Assembly: GCA_932294295.1 (NCBI GenBank)
Contig: OW028577.1
Coordinates: forward strand, 4,059,001 to 4,123,000
Direction of reading: 5' to 3'
From: Alitta virens
Taxonomy: Eukaryota; Annelida; Polychaeta; Phyllodocida; Nereididae
DNA length: 64,000 nucleotides
Positions 46,400-59,400 of the stretch are shown piece by piece. The stretch's first letter is position 1. Every line of letters starts with the position of its first letter. The notes under the pieces were generated by a model that had not been told where the DNA came from, searched no databases, and worked only from the letters and a program-made list of their open reading frames with translations. A program made the translations under genes and the position numbers.

Positions 46400-48597
46400 T
46401 AAGAGTTGTGATTCTGAGTGCTATACAGTATATTTCGTTGTCAAAACAACTATATGAAGTTGAAGGACAGGTTGGTGAGCTATCTGAACTTCATGCAAAC
46501 TAGGCCAAGCTGGAAGAGCTTATGCACTTACAAGCTGTATGGCACTTGGCTGATATTTTTAAGTGCATCAAAAGTAGACACAATTCATCAGTCCATATAT
46601 CAGATCAAAGGATTGGCTCATACTGTGTTGCAAAACACATTGGGTCTATGCATCGGAATCTGATAAAATGTCTAGTCTGAACAAGTGAATCAGGGAGTTT
46701 CGCTTTAAATAGGAAGAAAAACAGTTTGTCATATAATTTTTATTCACATTTTAATGGCATAATATCACAGATCTGTTCAGTACCAAAACAGATCACCCTT
46801 CCCAGCCTTTCGGGGACATTGCTGTGGTATGATGACAGTGGGAATATGTATCATTGCATATGGTTTTCTTCCACCCCATGTTATTTCTAACTACAACAAA
46901 TATGCAAGACCACTGTAAGACCACCTCACTAATAATAAGGCAACTTCTTAAGTAAAACCATTTAAGTCAAACATATTACAAGGATCAGAATAAGTTGAGA
47001 ATGATCGTTCAGGTTACCATAATGTTTTTTTTCCATGCAAACTGACCGCTGCTCGCGACAAAATGAGTCAAATTATTTGGTCACAATAGTTGCCACTAGG
47101 GTTGGTTACCACATCAATATTTCTGGTAACCGGAAAGCAGGTTACTATTGTTGAACCTTATTTCGATCCCTGTGTTTACTGGTGTGAAATAACCCTGAAA
47201 GCATGATAAACTGGACTAACCTAGAGCACACTGGCAATGCTAGACCAATATCATGCCAATTTATCGGAGAAAAAACAACAACATGTAAACACTTTCAATA
47301 GAAATTACCACTAAAATAGACCGACTCACATTTAACATCACACCGACTGAGGGTGGTCTTAACAGCAATGTACAATCGCAAGCTAAAATCAACAACTATA
47401 ACAAACAATTTCCTTGAAAATTACAGTATTATGAAATTATGATCACAATATATCTGTCCAGAGAACCTCAGATATATATTGCAGTGAAGCCATCATGGCA
47501 AGGCACCCATGCACCACAATATGGCCAGCAATATACATCAGAATTTCACCTGTTCGGTAGTCAATTCATTGTTATCATAATAAAATCATTAGAAGTTATT
47601 ACAATAATGCAGAAAAATGCACACCACAATTAGAAACACAATAAACAATAGAGCTGATGCTCTACAGTATAAATGCTCATAATAAAAATAATATGATAAC
47701 CCAAATCAATGTGTCCCTATATAACCCAATTAACACAAACAAAACCAATTAATATACACATACACATTGGACTGACAAAGTGGTGCTCATTCAGCAAATG
47801 AGACACAATGTTATCAATCTGGGGTACTTGTAAACACTCAGATTGGCAAAGACATTGTTTATCACATATAAATTTTACTCTAACCATGCTTGTACTTTGC
47901 ACTTTGAACACTTTATCTGAATGTATCATTCAGCTTTAATCTCAAATGCATATTCCAGTCAGACATTCAGCATAAACTGACAACAAAACTCCAACAAATC
48001 CGTTTCAAATAATAAAAATTTGTTACAGTCCTTTTCTTTGCAATGTATACTAAACCAAATACGTTAATATTGTCAAACAGCTTATAAAATAAAATAAAAC
48101 TTTTCAGAAAGACAAGAAAGTTCGAACAAATAGGTTTGCTCCGTGACTCAAAACTTAATACTGCAAAACTCATGGTACACTCAATACTTTTTGACTTCCA
48201 TTTTTTTTTTTTCATCATAAAATATCTTACAGACACAAAATAACCCACATCATGGAAAGTTAAATGTCATTCAATGACATAGACATAAATAAATACATAT
48301 ATATATATATATATATGTATGTATATGCAGCATGAAAGCCGAATTCTCATATATAAATACACAGCTGAGGCAAGTACGTTTTAGCTTATCATAATTTCGA
48401 AGTGGCAAGTAATGAAGACTGAAAGAAACTGCTGTACAGTATATATGCTGCATAGTTCCAGTCTTAAGCACCAGTCCCATAGAAAAGTTAGTACGAACTT
48501 GTTGAAATTAACCAAGTGTTAATTTATCGAAACCCGCCAATAACATCCATAGTATACATCACTGAATAGCTTTCTCAGCTGCATAGCATGTCTTTCC
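46400..48597. other. Tail-to-tail interval between ZDHHC and the oxidoreductase
   Basis: No coding exon seen. On the minus strand an AATAAA lies at 46738-46743, so most of 46740-48597 may be the oxidoreductase 3' UTR. AT-rich, with an (AT)n tract near 48299-48317. Confidence 0.45.
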
Positions 48598-51500
48598 TTA
48601 ATTGTTGCCGTAAACGAGGAGGTGTTGTCTGACAAATATGTCGTTGTTTCCATCCGTGTCCTTTGCACACTCTTTCCAGAGTTGTTCTTGAAGCAACACT
48701 TCTGGTCGACGCACAGGTCTCTCCGTTGCCTGGGCGACAGCCTGAGTTGACTTGTGGGATTCGCGACAGGTTGCAGCAATTCCAGCCGCTCTCAACGTAT
48801 CCAGTATAGTCACCATGGAGACAGACTTATCTGCGATAAAAAAAATTTAAGATCAGACAAAGAAAACAACTTCTGATTTATTACAAGACAGGCAGATGTA
48901 ACAAGCACAGGAAAAGTCTATTATTATTTCCATGATTGAGTAAAGACTACAATCCTCACTCAAAATTAGCCAAAACCGACTTACATTGCATTAGATGCGA
49001 TGTAGTCCTGTCACAGGATGGGGGAATTTTAGCCTAACTCAAAATAAGTATTGTACATGAAATATTTATGGCATATACACTGAGTATAGTGTCAGCCAAA
49101 AGAAATAAATTGATATTGAAAAAACCATCAGCACAAGCTCATTTCATCCACATAAAAGGTCACTCATACAAGACTTTTTGAACTTTTAGCAGCTTCTGGT
49201 ACTGTTAGATTGCATTCCTTATTGTAAAAACTTCATGATTTACATTTAATGTATTGATTTACTACATCACATACCTTGCACAACATCAATGAAGTGAGAG
49301 GTTGCAGCTGCGAATTCCTGGTCCAAGTGAGAAACGGTGGGATCGCGCTTGACCACATCTATGTACGTTCCTGATCTGGTGACACAATGCACTGCAATGC
49401 CCTCTGGATGACTTGGGTCCACAATAAGGATACCCTCTGATCCTGTCATCTGTGCAAAACATAACATCATAACTATCTTTTAAGATGGTATTCACTCATT
49501 GTTTTCACTCTAGTTAATTCACCTTGCAGATTTTCAGAAAATTTTGACATATACTCCCTGGAAATTTGAGCTGTCGCCAAGAAAACTATGCAGAGCATGA
49601 AACATGGGTAGTCTCAGATATTTATGAAACTAGGCTGATTTTATTGTAGGAAATTTCAAAATGTGGCTTTTTTAAGGGAGAATATTAATTACAAATTTAA
49701 AAATTTGACAACAGAAGTTACAACTCAGGTTAGTCCTCAAACATATTCACATAATACCACAAAAGCCCACCGCCTCCCCTATCTCCTCCTTTATATAATA
49801 AATCTGTTTTGAGTCCTTGGTCTTTTCCAGAGCACAGCAGTATGTATATATTTTAGGCTATTTACATGCTGCCACAATGTTGGTTTTACATTGCATTTTT
49901 ATTATTACCATAGGGGTTTTTACAGAATGTCAACTATGAGAACTCTCAGCCTACAGCTGATTGTTTCACTGTCTTGGTACAAACAAAATAAAAACCCCTG
50001 TTTAATTTTTACACCAAATCAAAGTGTTTGTGTTGCTGTTTCATAAAGACAAATTTGGCTTTGAGAACTGCAGATTGCTTATTTTCACAGTGACTTGAAA
50101 TCAACTCACTGTAACAATGTGGTCTTTAGTCACTTTATCATATATGTTTATTGGCTGTCATATTCATTCATATTGTAAAACTGGAGGCTCCAAAATGTTA
50201 TTTATAAGTTTACATGTAATCCAATGGGAGAAATTGTTTAGTGCTTTTCACATTTTTACAATACACTTCAACCAACAAGAGCAGTATAACAAAACACACA
50301 AATTTAGTTATATCCCTCATAGTGGGGAGTTAACTTTTTGTTACTTAACTCCCTCCTACCCGGGATATAAGTATTACTTAACATAAATTGACCTGGATGA
50401 CAACTTCATGATAACTGTCGCTAAATATAGCCTTCATACTATGACAGCTGGTGATGTGATAAGCAGATCAGAGCGACTTTCCCAGGGCCTATTTATTTGA
50501 AATTGTTTAGTGATTTTATACATAATAGAGTCTTTTCACTGAGCAGCCCTGAATGCAGCAAGGCATAAGTTTTTCTTTTCTTATTAATAATTTTGCTTTT
50601 CAGACAGAGAAGATAACCAACTTATAATATAACTTTCTTATGGAAATATAAAAAATCAACTGAATGATGTCAAATATACATTAAAATGCACTAAAAATAC
50701 TGCTGCTAGGATGCACTTTGCAACAGCCAATCAATAGAAGTGCAGTATTCTGTCATAGCCACCTGGTGGAAAAATCAAGAACCTTCCATGAAAATCCACC
50801 ATTCAATCATAACTTCAACTGAAATTGAAATTATGAACTTCCAAAAATTACCTCCAAATGATGTCCGTTTCCATGTTGGTCCTGACGAATATCAATTGTC
50901 GCTATGGTCCCAGAAGAAAACCTTAGTGTCATTGAGACATGGTCCTTTCCAGCATTCAGTTGTTTACCACGGTCACCAAGGGTAAATCCTGTTGCAAAGA
51001 CCGACTGAGGGGTTTGTCCTAGCAGCCAACTGATTGTGTCTATCTCATGGGCAACGCAGTTGCGGAATATTCCATCTGTGATTAATAACATTATATTTAC
51101 TGCATCACTAACTGTTTGAAGGAGAGATATTGAGTGGATGGTCACATTATATGTCCACAATCATTTTTCAAAACTATAATACTGTAAAGGAGGGTATTAT
51201 CGTTTTGTGGCAGAGTGTCGTTAGGGATTCACACTAGGCCCATTATGCTAAGTTGAGGCCACTTCTAATACAGCTAGTCTAGTGGTTTTGCTTGAAAAAC
51301 CCTTTTAACCGGCTCGTTTAGGGAAGGTATTATCGACACTACCATTAGAATGTTAACAATTTTGTTAACAAACCAATTTAAGTGTCGATAATACCCGCCT
51401 TATCGCTAATACCATCCTTTACGGTACTCATTTTTAATGGGGAACATTAAAGTGAACTGTTGTTCTGCAAGGACAGTGCCAATATCCAGGTGATGATTAT

Positions 51501-53624
51501 TTCGTCCATAATGTATTAATAAAAAATATATATATATATATGCAGTGGCTCTGAGCGCGCAACCAGTTGTTAATGAATTGCCGACATTGTCAAACAAGTG
51601 ATGATTAGTTTAGATCAAAGCACGGACCTGCTCCCTTGATAACTTCTTCCTGATCAGGTGAAGGGTAGCATGATGAACTTCGCACCGAATGCAACTGACC
51701 GATGGCTCCACTTTGCACCTTCTCCCGCACCATTGACAAAATTGGGTCAAATCGTCTAGAAAAAAATCACTTTGCTCATTAATTGACTTTCAGTTCCATG
51801 ATGTCATCACGCTTCTCAACATTCAAACATGTTGCAAATTTCCAACCCACTCAAACACTGAATTACAATGCAAATGAAATTTAAACTTTTTTTATCATCT
51901 TCAAGTGATCAAGCAGTTTACCTCGGAAAGGCAAACAGGAGAGGCTTCTGCGCATCTCGGGCCGTTTGGTAACACGCAAGAATTGCTGCAGTTTGAAGAG
52001 AGATGGGCCTGTCACACATCACTGCTTTGCCTGAAATATTTTAACAAGATGAATACACTGCAAGTTTCTCACTCATACATTTAATCAACAAATTTCAATC
52101 TAGTTTCTTATTCCATTTGAACATGTATTTAGGCAAGGGGCCATAATTATTTGCTCAAATTAAAAATATGATGTAAAAACAAGAAGAAAGTAAATGTTTA
52201 AATATGACAAAATTTTGGTCTTTAAGAACAAAGCTTTGTAAAATAACAGATCCTATACATTACAGGTACTCTTATTAGTCAAGTGGTGGCCTTGTTATAA
52301 ATTAACACACTGAAGTACAGACAAATTCAATGTCAGAACGCAGATTATTGAGCCAAAAATAACATTATGTCTAATACCACAGCATACGCTCTGACATAGG
52401 CAGTGATATTCTGAGGTAAAAAGTTTCACTGACCTTGTTGCAAAGCTCGACGGACCGTGTTAACTGTAGCAGTGGGTGCACAAACAATAACAGCGTCAAC
52501 TCTACAATAACAAAAACAAAACATCAACTCCTGTGGACATAGATCCTGTACATTACGAGTATGAAATATTCTGATGTCTCATTTGCAATTTTGACATTTT
52601 AACATCAATGATATAATGTTAAGAAACAGTAACTACTGGAATGACCAGCTGATAAGTGTCAATGTGGATCTTGTATTTTATGTCTACGAAATAACCCATA
52701 ACTTTACCAAGAAAACTATATATCATTCTATCTCATTCCTCATTTCATTTGTAAAAATTTGTCAGCTTGTTTTGTTGTTATATTTTCGGTTAAACCTAAA
52801 TAGCTTATGTTCTTTGTTTGATTGTTGTCACCGACTGTAAAAAAAGTTTCATATTGATCAACCGCAATGACTACGAGCCTCCCCAAGGTCTGGTCCATAT
52901 ATGGTATTCTTGACACAACTCAGTGCAGCCCTCTATCTCTTGCATATCACCCAGTGTTCCAGCTAGGATTTAAATTGGGCTAGGGCACCAAAATAGACTC
53001 ATATTGGGAGCTGAGCTAGTAGAAGAAAAAAAAAGAAAAAGAAAAAAAAAGGGGTCTTTACTTTTTTCGGGCATGGCGTTGGCGCAAGGGGCGCCGGGCA
53101 TGGCACTAGGGGTGTTGGGGCGTCGAGCATGGCGCTAGGGATGTTGGGGCGTCAGGCATGGCGCTAGGGGTGTTGGGGGCGTCGGGCATGGCACTAGGGG
53201 TGTTGGGGGCGTCGGGCATGGCACTAGGGGTGTTGGGGGCGTCGGGCATGGCGCTAGGGTGTTGGGGGCGTCGGGCATGGCGCTAGGGTGTTGGGGCATC
53301 GAGCATGGCGGACATGGCGCTAGGGTCGTCGGGCATGCTCAAATGGCCTAGCTGGAACGCTGTCACTGTTAAGGGTCCAATAATTCACTTTGATCCTTAC
53401 TCGTCATCCTTGCACACAGTGTCCCACAGCCATGGCTTAGTCACTTTTGTCTGGTTTTTCTCCAGTCCAGCCTGACTGACCAGTGTCCTGGCGACGTCCT
53501 CATCCCTCTCTACGATCCATCTGATGTCCACTTGACCCTGGTTGACAGCGATAACATTCTTCAAACGAGACGCTCCATTCCGACCAATTCCCAAGACTGC
53601 CAGGCCTACTTTGCGTCCAGACAT
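48598..53624 (-). CDS. Gfo/Idh/MocA-family NAD(P)-dependent oxidoreductase (inositol 2-dehydrogenase-like), 386 aa
   Basis: Exons in transcript order: 53624-53401, 52501-52434, 52030-51922, 51755-51628, 51075-50852, 49449-49275, 48830-48598; 1161 nt close in frame to a TAA. The N-terminal Rossmann fold shows V-G-L-A-V-L-G-I-G-R-N-G (G12, G14, G17) and then V-D-A-V-I-V-C-A-P-T at 76-85. The family motif usually written E-K-P is C-D-R-P-I-S here (103-108). The C-terminal alpha/beta domain includes C-V-A-H-E-I-D with His186, R-F-S-S-G-T-I-A-T-I and the S-H-F-I-D-V-V end helix. Members oxidise sugars or cyclitols with NAD(P). The substrate cannot be told from sequence, and changes at two usual catalytic positions make 'inositol dehydrogenase' doubtful. 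The ATG at 53624 lies one base after a good acceptor, and a non-coding first exon fits at 54519. Confidence 0.85.
50669..50804. repeat. Interspersed repeat family 2, copy C
   Basis: Matches copy B at both ends (see 28087-28250) with a shorter middle. It ends about 50 bases before the 3' boundary of oxidoreductase exon 51075-50852. Confidence 0.75.
51180..51426. mobile_element. MITE with TACTGTAAAGG ends
   Basis: Ends TACTGTAAAGGAGGGTATTA and TAATACCATCCTTTACGGTA are reverse complements with few mismatches. A second inner pair GTATTATCGACACT / AAGTGTCGATAATAC flanks a GTTAACAATTTTGTTAAC palindrome. Flanks suggest TA duplication. Confidence 0.75.
52951..53368. mobile_element. Inverted-repeat element carrying a GC-rich minisatellite
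   Basis: The outer ends CAGTGTTCCAGCTAGG (52951 on) and CCTAGCTGGAACGCTG (to about 53364) are reverse complements. Between them lies a tandem array, so array and ends appear to form one unit. It sits in intron 1 of the oxidoreductase gene, about 33 bases from the exon 1 donor. Confidence 0.6.
53071..53340. repeat. 30-base GC-rich minisatellite
   Basis: About eight or nine tandem units of roughly GGCATGGCGCTAGGGGTGTT followed by GGGGGCGTCG, with variants (cgct/cact, 3-5 G). Strongly G-rich on the plus strand, in sharp contrast to its AT-rich surroundings. Confidence 0.9.
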
Positions 53625-54518
53625 CCTGTGTATCAATAGGGATATTTTATTTCTAGTAATAATAGTCTTTGGTAATACTTCACCACCAGCAGTACTACCA
53701 GTATTCCAAATTTTTCGCTTGATGGTCTTGCTAGTGGAATACATGTAATACATGGAGTACAATGGTTATACAGTCAAAAATGTTAAACTGTGAGCTGCTA
53801 CCTCCAATCATTGATCATAGATGTTCCTCTATGCTCCAATTCAGATACATATTGTAATACTTATCGGTGCACTGACTTAATTTCCAAAATAAAAACAAAA
53901 AAAGTTGACCATAACATAAGCTATCAAATTTATACTATAATACTGCATATATATAAATATATAATTTCATAACTTAAGTTGATGAGTAACATAAGCCTAG
54001 ATCTATAGTCTATAGATAGATATGTATTTCATAAAATGTGACATAATTCAAGAAGATATCAGAGCCCAGCGACCTAATTATGTATATATGTTTTGCTCGT
54101 TTACTCATTAAAAATAAATTAATCAATTTCTCTTATAGTCTATAGGCTGGCTTATGGCATTAAAGGTCTAACAATGAAATTATACAGAATAATTAGATGT
54201 TCATGTGCTGAGTTTACGCAATTCTTGATCTGACAAGCAGGAAATTCAGAAAAATTGCAGAAACTCAAAAAATATGAATTCACTGGTCTTGTGTTTTTAA
54301 GAGATTTCTAAGTCTATACTTGAGAATACGCAGCCTGTCGCCTACATAGTTTAACCAATCATTTTGTTTAACTAGGTAATCTGGCAAAGAATGTCCATAG
54401 TTAGGTCGCTTGGTTGTCAATTATGCCTGTGAACTGTTGTTCACCTAGCTAAGGAGCGCAACTGCATCTATAGATCAATACACACAAAACACAGACATAA
54501 GTAGCACTTTAAACTCAC

Positions 54519-54600
54519 CTGTTAAAAGTTCTTCACGTGATTAAAGTTATGCTAATTGCCGTTAACTCCTTAAACACTCATCTTCACCAGAGCAAACCAG
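54519..54600 (-). other. Likely non-coding first exon of the oxidoreductase gene
   Basis: A GTGAGT donor at 54518-54513 follows ...CTTTTAACAG, and an acceptor ACACAG lies one base before the ATG at 53624. The upstream end is set arbitrarily; the transcription start is not visible. Confidence 0.4.
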
Positions 54601-54749
54601 TTAACAACAGCTGATAACTACTAAATCTGGGTAGCTCTAGGTCTTCTTAAAATGAACTTGCTTTTGGACCTTTGTTGTTGGCTGCCTAACTGGGTCAGTA
54701 GGTTGCGTGATTGTCACACATACTTGTAAACAACATAGAGACGTAGCTG

Positions 54750-56427
54750 AGAGCTGGCCGGGAGGGGGGGGGGGGGGGGGGTCTGCATGAGTACACATCA
54801 GGGGCGGATCCAAGACTTTATTTTCAGGGGGAGGTATTTGGCACTCTTATTGTGTTTAATCCCAATTTATAAAATTCAATTCAAGATTATATTGCATCAC
54901 ACAGCCACTATATATAAAAATTTTTTAAACCATTTATAGTCTACAGGGGCACATTCAGATTTTCACGGGGGTAGGGGCGAGTTTACAAATTAAAATATAT
55001 TGTAGAGACCCTAGAATTTTCAAATTACATACTTTGGGAGTCACTGCCATTTAATTGAACTTTGTTTTTTCAATATTTAAATTATTTATTATCAATGAAG
55101 TAAATTATGAAAAATGGCCAAAGATCGAACGAAATGCTTTGAACAAACATAATACTAAATCAATAAATTAACAGCCTAACTGATCAAAATGTAATCCCCT
55201 TTTGTATAACATTGCATTGGAACTATAAGTCACATCATGTTCATTGGCAAAATATACGTCTGATTCAAATCTATATTAAAATTCATGCAGACCTTATTAC
55301 AAGAGAACCAGAAAGTAAAATCCAAAATACAAAAGTAATCCCTGAATGGTTATTAGACCACCGTCAACACCACAGTTCAGCATTTATAAAACCACCATAT
55401 ATATAACAAGTACTCCAAGAAATTTCAAACCGAAATTTCCGTTAGGGCTGTTCCATTCAAAGAGGGTAAAAAGAGGGGGGGGGGACCTGAATTTTTTTTA
55501 AACCCCACCCCTGATATCTGGTTTTCGACAGACCCACCCTACATTCCCCCCCCCCCAACCCACCTTTTTTCTACATTTAAGATATTAAGAAAATACTGGT
55601 CAACCACCCCCTCTCCCAATATCAGTTTTCCCCAGAACCGGGGGGCCCCCCTCACCTCCTGATATCTGAAAAATCTTCAGGTCCCCCCCCCCTTTTTAAA
55701 AAAATGAAACGGCCCTGATCAGAACTTAGAACTGAACATCCTATAGATAAGGTGTAACCTTTGTAGGTTCAACACCACTGGCAGGCTTTATGGCGAGATA
55801 TATATGACAAATGGGTCAGTACTGACTCCTTATGGTCATTTAAATTATCTATCCATATCCATACAATCAATTACAAATTCTTAAATTCTGTTTTTCAAAA
55901 CTTAGTGTTTCTAATATTCTGGGCAGGATAAAGCCTCATAAATTAACTTTGAAATTCCCCAATATTCTGATATGACCAGTTAATAATCTGGACAGAATTC
56001 TCAGTATTTTTAGACCTTGACACCGGCCAAAAATATTTAATTTCCGATCAGAGTATTTCTGACCAGCAATATATTTCATTTTTCAGCATAAATATAATTT
56101 CCAAAATATCAGTTACAACACTTAATTTTAACAGAAAGTGGCAAACACTGATTCCTTCCCATGAGAAATTTTTAATAAATAATTACGCATATTAACAAGT
56201 CCGCAGTCTTGCACTGCAATTGCATAAATCTCCACTTAACATTCAAATTGCACAAAAACAAAATATTTACAATATATGCTATATCTCTTTTGCAAAATGT
56301 ACAGTATACATCGTATATCATGAAGGGGCACCTAATAAGAGCCCTCAAGACTTTTCAATCATAAACCTAACTGAGCACAGTCAATTTAACATTGTTCAAT
56401 ATCAAGCATTCCAAGCAGCAAGTAGGA
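54750..56427. other. Interval between oxidoreductase 5' end and ETFDH 3' end
   Basis: No gene seen. Contains a poly-G tract at 54763-54781, a CAGGGGCGGATCCAAGAC-type transposon end near 54799, MITE family 4 copy 2 (55444-55717) and AT-rich sequence that probably includes the ETFDH 3' UTR. Confidence 0.5.
55444..55717. mobile_element. MITE family 4, copy 2 (poly-C rich)
   Basis: Ends AGGGCTGTTCCATT and AATGAAACGGCCCT. Inner blocks TATCTGGTTTTCGACAGACC and AAGAAAATACTGGTCAACCA match copy 1 at 40024-40264 in the same order, and poly-C runs vary in length. Confidence 0.8.
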
Positions 56428-59400
56428 TCACATTCCATCATAAGCAGGTCCCTCGGAACCTTGCGGTGTCACCCAGTTGATGTTCTGACTGGGGTCTTTA
56501 ATGTCACAGGTTTTGCAGTGGATGCAGTTCTGAGCATTGATCTGTAAACGCATTCCATTGCCGTCTTCCGTCTCAACGTACTCGTACACTCCTGCAAGTT
56601 TAAAACAATCAATTAACAGAATTCCATGAACCTTAAAATTACATACTGCCAGTAAGCCTGAAATGTTAAAAAACAACTGCCAAAAAAAATTATAACCAGT
56701 CGAGGACCATTTTTAGTTATGAGTCCAAGGAATTTTTGACCTTCAGTGAACGAATGGTTATTTTTATGACCTTGACAAATAAACGTCCATTCATGGGCCC
56801 GAAACAGGCAGGCGGGTGCGACACTTTTTTTTCTGATAAAAGTTAAATTTCAGACATCTCATGCTTTTAATTCTTGCTAGAAATGGAACATTTTTGTGGT
56901 TTGTAGTTTGGACCCATCGCCAAAGGCCAGTTTTATAAACTTCACTGTGCTGAAACTAGGGGACTTGTTTCACTGTTCCCAGTGTCTCACTGTTCCCCAC
57001 TCTCCCCTATGGAATGTGACAACAATAGATAAAATAGATATCTGATTTAATATCAAAGTTGCTCAAAAAGTTTCTCACACAGCTGTCAGAAACACCATAT
57101 CTGAGTTTGCCATGTGTGCTTCCAACTGATTTGGAATTCGTAAATTATTGTGACTTATTTGGATGGAGCAAGAACTACACTCGTAAGTTACTAATATACA
57201 AAAGATAGTAATATGGTGTTCAAATTCTACATATGTTACAGAGGTTTCTTGAGCAATGCTGATGATGCTTGTGTAATATGTGGGCATTCGCTGAGGGTCT
57301 GCTGCCACGCAGCCTATGTTTAAAACAATGATGGTCATTCTATTTTTTTTTTTTTTCGCAAAATATTCAATTATGGTCAATAGACATCCCAACCTCTGCA
57401 TTATTGGTATGTGTGAGTACAAACTGACACTACATGGTAAGTTGGCTTAAAAGGCAATCATTATTACCACAGTTTTTGTCTCAATCCTACTGGGTCTGAA
57501 GCTTAGTCAGCTAATATGACCAGCTGCCAGAGGCAGATGTAATGAGATGATAAGGCTTGGAGTCCACACCAAGTTACACATTCACCCCATGGGTGGTTTT
57601 TACTTGCCTCAGCATAGACACGGAGTACAAGGCACCTCCAATTTAACATCTCACGCGATCAACATCCAGGATGTGAGGAGTGTGCCGGCCTGGGATCGAA
57701 ACCCAAGGTCCCGGGACCTTCAGCAGAGCTGGCCAATGCGGAACTGGGGGATGCCTTAACCATTAGGACACCCAGCTGCTTACAACTGTTTACTTTCAGA
57801 AATCATATTTTGCAACAAACAACACAATCACTCACCAGCTGGACAAAATCTTTGCTCTGGGCCATCGAAAATTGCCAGATTGCGCTTGACTGGAACGGTG
57901 TCATTCCTGAGAGTCAAGTGGGCAGGCTGGTCATGGTCGTGGTTCGTTCCCGTTAACGCAACTGACGAAAGAAGATCGAAACTGATCTTTCCATCCGGTT
58001 TGGGGTAGTCGATAGGTTTGCAATCTTTAGCAGGTTTGAGACACTCATGATCTGCCGTATCTGAAATTTTGACAAATACACATCAGCATAGGCCAATGCC
58101 TTTTACTTAAGGCTACCCGGAGAGAAACAATTATATAATTATCCCAAAACTAGGTATCAAAGACTCATTTTCATCCTACCATGGTGTTTTAATGTCCACG
58201 GTTCTCTTCCTCCCAACAAAATGTAGAACGCTGCTGTGTATGCCATACCGCCATAAAATCCCAATGAAGAGTTGAACGAAGGTCGAACATTGCGAGCAGC
58301 GTAGAACTCTTTCCAGAGCCATCCCTCTCTAATTGTCTTTTCATATGAGACTGGCTGTAGACCTGTGGTTTAACCATTACAGTAAAAATGAAAAAGGCGA
58401 ACATTCCATACAAATGATGAACAGACATCATTATGCATATTCTGTATATTATAAAGCACTAGAAAAAGCAATGATAGAGATTTTGTGTGTGGATACAATA
58501 TCGTTTTCTTAGCACGACTATTCGAAGGAGTCAGAAAATGAAAAATGTCATCACTTGAAAATTGCAGATGCATAATAGGCACTTTTACATATATTTTGAC
58601 AATGATGAAAACAAGAGTTAGAAATCAGACCACATAGACAGCACTCAACCTGGCAACCAAACAAGGACTCCATAAAGAATGCCTTAACAATGGCACCACC
58701 CAGCTCTACAGAGCTTGGTAACAGTATCTATTCAACAATGGCGTACCTGTGTTGCCTACAGCCTCTTCCTGAACCAGGGTATCGTAAACAGCCTCCGCAG
58801 CCAACATGGCACTCTTCATGGCATTGTGTGTGCCCTTGACCTTCGGAACGTTCATGAAACCAGGGCTGCAGCCCACTAAGCATCCACCTGGGAATGTCAA
58901 TTTTGGAAGACTCTGAAAGATGACAATGAGAATGTTATCATGGCAGACAAGCTAAACGTCCAGAATACCTTGAAATTAGTCATGATATTGGTGTTCTTTT
59001 GGACACGGAATCTATTAGGAAACAAGAAGAATACCCACATACAATGCTTATCTTACATGCTTTCATCCAGTAGCACTGCGACAATATGATAACACTTACT
59101 TTCAAAGTAACCAGGTAACCTCAATCATAAAATATTTTCAAAGTAATTATCCTAACAATAAAGAGTCCCTGGCGTCGAGTTAAACTGCCAGGTTTCTCAC
59201 CTGAACACCGCCTTCGTTCAGGGCACGGGCACCGTAAGAGATCCTTTTTCCTCCCTTGAGTATCTTCTCTATGTAAGGATGATGTTTCCAACGCTGTAGT
59301 TCTTTGAAAGGACTGAGGTATGGGTTCTCATAATCTAAGCCGACCACCATTCCCAAAGAGACTAACGGTTCACCTTCACCAAGATGATACATGAACGAGC

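Noticed and set aside
53071..53340. CRISPR-like array
   Set aside because: Units are directly adjacent with no spacers, in an intron of a eukaryotic gene: a minisatellite.
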